Shown: positions 57,747 to 64,000 of the stretch, in pieces
Numbering within the stretch: position 1 is the first letter of the stretch
How the letters are laid out: the number at the start of each line of letters is the position of its first letter
Translations under genes and position numbers: made by a program
The notes under the pieces: model-generated
Seen by the model: only the letters and a program-made list of their open reading frames with translations
Database searches by the model: none
Told to the model about the DNA's origin: nothing
Assembly (NCBI GenBank): GCA_028023455.1
Contig: JAQFVV010012529.1
Location: 1,112,001-1,176,000, forward strand
Direction: 5' to 3'
Origin: Epiperipatus broadwayi
Lineage: Eukaryota > Onychophora > Udeonychophora > Euonychophora > Peripatidae
Length of the DNA: 64,000 bases

Positions 57747-59298
57747 TTAATCATGTCTTGCAGGATATGGAATCAAACTGCGAGCATTATAAGTAACTTT
57801 AAACCTTGCTCGATTATTCTTTATTTCCTTTCTTCTGACAAGTTTATCTCTAAGAGACATTATCTCAACCTTCTTTAGTCTAGTTTTTACCTTTCTATGC
57901 TCTATCCTTTTATTTCTGGATGTTTCTAAACCCATGACATTGATCAACTCTACATTTTCTTTCTTTAGTTTGATTTTAACTTTTCCAATTTCTTTTATAT
58001 AATCTACACCTTTACTAAGATAACTTATCTTAACCTTCTCTCTACTCATCTCTTTGAATTTTACTTTAATCTTCCTCATATGTTTATTGTGATTAATTAC
58101 CTCTCTCATAAAATCTACTTTAGTTTTCATCTTACTTTTACATTTAAGCTTTACTTTGGCTTTGCCTAAATCTCTTTCTGGATTAATAACTTTTCCAAGA
58201 AAATTTACATCAAACCTTTCTGTATTCTTAATTTTACATTTTATTTTCACCTTACCAACTTTTCTAGCATGACTAACACTTTTTATTAAATATTTCATAC
58301 TACATATTACATGTTTAGTATCTTCATAAAATATTTTTTTGAAAACATTCGCCTTCACCTTATGTTCTAAATAATCAAGAACACACTTTAAATTGATGTT
58401 TTCATTTTTATTTCTAAACTTATTACTGGTGATATCAGTAACCTTTAGCAATTCATTCTCCAAAATTTCTAGATATTTCATGTCTAAGGAAATTATTTCT
58501 GTCTTCATTGATTTACTAATTGCTTTCTGTTTATCAAGATTCTTCTTGAAATTTTTGAGCATGTCTATAACTACATTTCCATCTAATTCTGAGTCTTGAC
58601 CATCTATTTCTCTAAGTTCTTTATATACATTTATTTCATCACTGGCTAAACTAACATTCTTATTAATCTGCATAACTTGGTCATTAATATTCTCTTGCAT
58701 TTCTAGCTTCATTTTGGGTATTTCTAACCTTGCTTCTAGCTTTGTTTCTAGTTTCACTTCTAATTTTATCTCTGACATTTCTGACTTTATTTCAACCATC
58801 CTCTCCTCTGATTTCTTTTGACTCAATTTTATTTCTATTGCTATCTCTGATTCCTGAATTTTTACTTTCTCCTCCACAACTTGCATCTGCCTAACTATAC
58901 TAGCATTTATTTCTACCATTTCTGACTTCATTTCTGAAACTTCCAATTTTATTTCTGCCATCCTCTCCTCTGACTTATCTTGACACTAGTTCTGACTTTA
59001 ATTCTGCAAACATCTCTTCTGACTTTTCTCTATCTTCTACTTGTCCAGACTTTATTTCTGCTTGACCAGACTTTAGTTCCCTTAATTCTGATTTCAATTC
59101 TGCAAAAAACGATTTGGGCCACATTGGCATCTCATCATCTGTGGTTTTAAAGATAGTATCTCTCATCTTACTAGATTCTCCATATGACATATCTATAGCT
59201 TCATTTCCTGATTCAAGGTCAGGGGACAATGCAGCCATGTCTGGAGATGGTGTCTCTTGAGACCCACCCAAACTATCATATAAGCTAAACTCTTCCAT
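57747..59298 (-). pseudogene. Gag-like coiled-coil protein with 30-residue basic repeats, one frameshift
   Basis: Part 1 (59298-58975, 107 codons) starts MEEFSLYDSLGG, has an acidic Ser/Pro-rich head, then a coiled coil (FFAELKSELRELKSGQAEIK). One base of frameshift near 58975-58985 separates it from part 2 (58961-57747, 404 codons), which resumes the same SEE/KSEE coil pattern, so they are one gene of about 515 codons. Part 2: residues 1-100 continue the coil (SEMSEIKLEVKLETKLEAR). Residues about 130-205 are helical. From 206 to the end lies a repeat of exactly 30 residues, each unit starting like GKVKIK (starts near 206, 236, 266, 296, 326, 356, 386), strongly basic. No CCHC knuckle. The basic repeats may bind RNA instead, which is inference. 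Not recognised as a known family. Confidence 0.7.
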
Positions 59299-61194
59299 TT
59301 TATAATCTCTTAAAAATTTATTAATACTACTTAAAGAGAATAAGGTTTACCAGCTCCAACCTCCACCAAACCAACAATTCAAATTCACCATCATTACCTA
59401 AAATGACATAAAATTTCCACAATTTTATTTTCCCATATAATGTTCGATTTTTCCACACACACATAGGCAAGAAGACATTAAGTTTTCACTAGATAACATT
59501 AATCTAAACATAACTGGAATTATAAATTAAATTTTACATGATCCACTATAGTTATATTATAAACTACACCAATTCAAATTACTGATAAAAGACCAAAAAC
59601 GATTTAAACATGTTCATTTATTTTTATGCTGTGTTAGGTGCATTCAAATATTATAACCAATTTTATAACCAAAATAAAATTAATGATGACATGCATTTAC
59701 TATGACAACTGATATACAATTTTTACTTAAATATGGTAGACGCCAACCTTTGCATAAGAATATAGAAAATAGCCTTTTAAGAATGAGCTATATATTCAAG
59801 TTATATATTCATCCATTCTTCTAAAGATCCAACAGATACTGACAGCCAAAAGAATTATTAGCAGTTCACAATTTTGAAATAGATAAAAGAATTCCATCAC
59901 TGCTCTCAAAACATACAATGCTCCATGAACACTCTGATGATCATCCCACTTTAATCACTCTAAGCTACCACAACCCATAATATTTTACTACAAACACTAT
60001 CACAATGCCCTGCTTACATCCAAGTCTTAGGGGCTATTTATAAAATATTGTCTTGCTCATCTTTGGGAGTCTTAGAGACAAATATTACATATATATTAGA
60101 AAGAACTATGCCTTGCTCTCTCTGGAGTCTTAGAGGCAAAATCATGGCAGGACTACTGTTAACTGCTTCATGATAACTAACAACTGATATCATAATTTGG
60201 GTTGGAGCAGTGAATGAGAACAATCAGTCACCAGTGACATGAATACACCATATACTTAAGACAATAACAAAAACTCTCCATCCATCACCAAAACTTGCAA
60301 TACAACCAACAAAACTCCAACAATCAAGTATGCTATTTAACCTTCAAAATTATAGACTTTCTATAACAGAAATGTTCCGAATATGAACAACATTATTACT
60401 TTATAATTTAACATCATCAATAATTCTATGCTTATCTGGCATCAATGCTATATTTCATTGACAAGCAAAAAATATATATATATAAAAAATGTTATCAACT
60501 TTAACATTTACTATAAGTTGTGATATTTATATAGCTCTAAAATTGAAACTAAGCTGTTTCATGGCTGTATTTATTTATTTCACCTAAAAAAATGTTTTTT
60601 TAAACTATACATCTGACATTAATATATCTACTACACATCTTTCAGGTATTGGCTTATTTCGAACTCTAATTGGCTTATTTCAAACCTTAGTTAATGCTCC
60701 ATTTACCCCTAGTTCCATTTTATCAAACATTTCTATTAATCTTCCAGATTGATATAAAAAAAAATCCTTGAATAAGAAAACTGCCAACTTGATTCTATTT
60801 TGGAACCAATTTTGCAATAACTGTATATTTAAAACAGGAATAAAGTAATTCTAATGGCACTGGATTACTTCTCATCTCAGGTATATGCCAATATATATCA
60901 ACAAAAATATAAACACTCTACAAGATATGAGACTTAAGTAATCAAGATCCCACGATTGGACATCCATTTAAACCCTTGGCAGCTGTGGCCTCTATGTATA
61001 TATCAAGCCATCCACATTAGTCACCACTTAAAATAGAATGTATAATATATAATCACCCATAAAGAACAAAATACACATGTAAACAAAGATGAATCAATCA
61101 CCAATCATTGTGCAGCCATTTATCCATAAATATATCGAGCATTTAACCCATAAATGTTGAGGCCTCCACATTGGGCAAGCCACTTAACCCACCC
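59299..61194 (-). other. Untranslated leader of the large element
   Basis: 1.9 kb between the 5' LTR and the gag-like start, with no long frame. It contains two units with ttgctc followed by gagtcttagag (60047-60075 and 60111-60135). It also holds a block shared with 48290-48570, and two related phrases with gtggcctc/gaggcctc plus cattgggcaagcc or ccatccacattag near 60980 and 61160. Just inside the LTR the minus strand reads TGGGTTAAGTGGCTTGCCC (61191-61173), a possible primer site three bases from the LTR. The tRNA is not identified. Packaging signals would be expected in this region. Confidence 0.6.
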
Positions 61195-63766
61195 TGTAAC
61201 TTCTGTCTTCTTCACTTATTCACTTTACTAGATTTATAAATGCCTAGGCACCAATTCTATACAAGATAGAATAAAATTTATAATTGTAAATTGCTTTTAA
61301 ACTTATTTAAAAGATTCTTATATTGTAATTATTCTATGGCTTAGCTCAGTTGAGGTTATAGGATATGGTCTTCATATAGGATGCAAATAAGAGTAATAAA
61401 ACATTTATGGATAACAATTCTGTAACACTAATTTAATCATATGCCACACATTTATTCAATTACAAAACTATTGTAAAATTATCAATTATCATATTTAGTA
61501 TAGGATAGATAATGATGAGGGTTGGGTACCTTTTATATCCACATCACCATCTATTCTAAGCAAAGTAAAATATATTATTGGCATTGTAATACTGAGATTT
61601 ATCAACTCCAGACAAATTAAATAAAACTCGACTTATACTGGTAAATTTAAATATTCTAGGGCTATGCTATGTTAACCATATATGTGTGTGTGGAAATGGA
61701 GAATCGAACATATATAATCAAGCAATTCATATGGGCTATTAATTCAATAAAACATTTATTAAAAATAAAAGACAAAATAAATAATAAATAAAAAAAAATA
61801 TTTTATGCACCTTTCTAACCAATTACATTTCTTCTACAGTAAAACCAAAATTGACTAATATTTAATATATGAATCATATATTTTCGAATATGTGTGCTTT
61901 TATAATATCATAAATATAATGTATTTTTAAAACATACTTTTTATTAGCTTATTTATAGAACTTGGATGATGCCATAAATCAATCATCTTTTATACATATT
62001 ATAAAAATTTATACAACACTTATCTGTTATAATCAGTGTATATCATCTAACATTAACTATACAAAAATAAAGAAAGGCAGGGGAAAACAATAACCAAACA
62101 CTTATACCTATATACGTGAGGGTTAAATAATATCTCCAAACTCAATCTAAATAATCTAATCATCCCTTGACCATTTCTATCTCCAACTACACCCAATACA
62201 TTTCCTACATAAACAAACTTATAACAGACAATGTTTTAATTCTTTATTTATTTGAAATAAACTTCATTAATAAAATGGAAGCATAATAAATACAATTTTT
62301 TAAAAATAATTTATAGCATCATGCACACATCCGAATATCTATAATCACCTATAATATAATTTCTAGATCATACAAAATAATAGATTATCATATTATAATA
62401 ATATGAAGTTACATTGTTTTGTTTTTTTAAAAGAAAACAAAAAAAAAATTGGTTGTACATCTGTTGTAATCAATAACGAAAAATACTTATCAATATCCCA
62501 TCATTACATGTTAAGTTTTTTTTTAAAAAATTTGAAAGTTGAAAGAAACATACATATCAATTTCAAAGACAACAGTAAATTATAACATAAAAAAAAAATG
62601 TCTATCCGATTGTTAAAGCATAATTTGTTAAGAATGACAATAGTTTTTTTTTATCCTAGAATTCCATTATAGGCGTGATAAATGACATTTGCATGCATTG
62701 GAATTATTTTATTATATATGCACGAATAGCAAAGTTATACAGTATAAAATTATCCTCTTGATATAAGATTAAATAAATTTTTTCATTTTAAATTTTATTT
62801 TGCAGAATATTGATAGAAAATTCTTAAAATTGAAAATCAAGCGTTTAATTATAGTGTTAATAAGAAAATTTTAGCTAGCTTTATTTTAAACAATTTTGTC
62901 ATTCTGATATTATTTATTTTTGGTAATACTTTAAAATAAATCATAATTACTTAGCTTACATAACATCCAGGTATTTTAAAGGTAGTGAATATGGATCATC
63001 ATTTGACAGAAATTTGGAGCTGGCTTCTCTCTGGGGGGGGGGGTTATCTCTCATTTTTATATTATTCCAGTAGTATAATAGAAAATTCTCCACAGGTATA
63101 TTATTAGAATCCTCTCGATGTTTTTTTATTTGTTCTAATACTCTTAGAGAGTTATTGATTCTTTTAAGTTTTTTTTTTACATCTTCTTGCTTGGAATTTT
63201 TTATATACTTTCCTTCAAGTTTTAAACTTTTTGTCTCTCTCCACTCATGCTCTCTGTGTTTCTTATTACAATCAACTTAGGAAATGTGCCAGAATTTTTG
63301 CTTATAAAATTTTAACAATACAATATTTGAATGGAATAAACATAATAAATAAATAAAAAAATATCAAATATTAATTTACAAATGTTATTCACTAATATAC
63401 AAATAATCTTTATCATTTTAAATATAAGATTATGAACAATACATAATTAGTAAATAATAAATAAAATATAGAAGAGAAAATTTTAATTAATAATATATCT
63501 ATGTTTCTGCTTATTATGACATGTAAATTTTTCTACTACATATAAACATCCCTGATGTTGTTCATCCTCCTCTTTTACTACCAAACATATATAATCCAAA
63601 ACTCTACCAATCAGTACACCCAATTAAAGTTTTAATTTTTTTAAATCCTAATTTTAACTAGCAAATTACATCACAATTCATTTTTCTCAGATAATTATCT
63701 CTAGCCATTGTTAGCACAAATGTGAACTTCCCACATTTCTTCCTGGTGCCAACCTGGAAGGTCACA
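61195..63766 (-). repeat. 5' LTR of the large element
   Basis: 2572 bases, plus-strand start tgtaacttctgtcttcttca, end caacctggaaggtcaca. On the minus strand it is upstream of the gag-like gene and should hold the promoter. A 60-codon plus-strand frame (62403-62585) has no matching intact frame in the other LTR and is not called. Confidence 0.9.
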
Positions 63767-64000
63767 ATATATATATATATATATATATAGGAATTGTATA
63801 TGCATATGAATAAATGTTTGAATAAAAAAAATGTTTAAAATAGTATTAGTTTATAGAAGTATTAATAATAAAAATAAAAGCATATAAAAAGTTTAATGTG
63901 GTTATAGGTAAAAAAATTGTATATATATAAGGATTTGTAAGATTAAATTTTTCAATAAAATTAAAAGTTAAGGAAATTGATAATAGGGCGAATTGAATTA
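63767..64000. other. Flank of the large element: TA microsatellite and AT-rich DNA
   Basis: A TA repeat (63767-63789) directly follows the LTR. The element appears to have inserted into this microsatellite, since the left flank also ends in gtgtatat. The rest continues the interrupted 3' flank of the PLE fragment and shows no gene. Confidence 0.65.

Larger units (their letters stand above)
54920..63766 (-). mobile_element. Large Gag-only LTR retrotransposon with 2.6-kb LTRs
   Basis: Direct repeats of 2590 and 2572 bases (about 97-98% alike by eye) begin TGTAAC and end GGTCACA. They are flanked by atat on both sides as a likely 4-base target duplication. A purine tract next to the left LTR on the minus strand fixes the orientation. 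The 3685-base interior encodes one protein (57747-59298), followed upstream by 1.9 kb of untranslated leader. No protease, RT, RNase H or integrase motif is present in any frame. This is the layout of non-autonomous LTR elements that keep gag only. It interrupts the 3' flank of a PLE fragment, so it is younger than that. Confidence 0.85.

Noticed and set aside
58393-58599. 68-codon plus-strand frame inside the gag-like gene
   Set aside because: Antisense shadow of the Lys/Glu-rich coding sequence, giving Phe/Leu/Ser-rich translation.
61173-61191. Firm tRNA assignment for the primer site of the large element
   Set aside because: The candidate starts TGG but sits three bases from the LTR and lacks a T-loop match; listed only as possible.

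Overview
This window looks like intergenic or intronic DNA from an AT-rich, gene-poor invertebrate animal genome. Most recognisable sequence is transposable-element debris: Ty3/Gypsy LTR elements, a LINE, Penelope-like (PLE) fragments, a hAT-type miniature element, a tRNA-derived SINE and several long inverted repeats. There are no operons, Shine-Dalgarno sites, CRISPR arrays or rRNA. One short stretch (5086-5260) reads like the last exon of a host gene. The mix of families would fit a chelicerate or another arthropod, but I cannot name the species. CpG decay is visible: three of the four in-frame stops in the best-preserved Gypsy sit where CGA arginine codons are expected.

Layout. 1-4.7 kb: minus-strand LINE (ORF1, endonuclease, reverse transcriptase), broken by a foldback insertion at 2.0-2.7 kb. 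5.1-5.4 kb: putative terminal exon and poly(A) signals. 10.26-10.82 kb: near-perfect palindrome. 13.3-14.1 kb: PLE fragment with a GIY-YIG endonuclease relic between inverted repeats. 15.7-17.2 kb: terminal-inverted-repeat region with an unusually GC-rich core. 17.46-17.69 kb: possible minus-strand exon. 20.66-21.0 kb: foldback MITE. 24.4-30.1 kb: complete but inactivated Ty3/Gypsy with LTRs, PBS, gag, pol and PPT, minus strand. 30.4-30.9 kb: non-autonomous hAT with an exact 8-bp TSD. 31.3-31.6 kb: tandem and inverted PLE-terminus-like repeats with hammerhead-ribozyme-like cores. 32.4-34.3, 34.7-35.0, 38.5-40.3 and 46.7-49.1 kb: older LTR-element relics. 42.9-43.1 kb: SINE. 54.5-54.9 kb: second PLE GIY-YIG frame. 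54.9-63.8 kb: a large, young-looking LTR element, nested 46 bp downstream of that frame.

The most interesting object is the 54.9-63.8 kb element. Its LTRs are about 2.6 kb each and end in TG...CA. It has a good polypurine tract, and its 3.7-kb interior carries one minus-strand gene of about 515 codons, split by a single-base frameshift, with no protease, reverse transcriptase or integrase. The protein is a long coiled coil followed by at least six copies of a basic repeat of exactly 30 residues that I do not recognise. It resembles a non-autonomous, Gag-only LTR element that would need enzymes from relatives such as the 24-30 kb Gypsy, whose PPT core it shares.

A second theme is a dispersed set of hammerhead-like motifs (CTGATGA, short stem, GAAA core) near PLE-like repeats, matching the known association of minimal hammerhead ribozymes with Penelope-like elements. 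All assignments come from reading the sequence. No database search was run, and identity values are estimates by eye.
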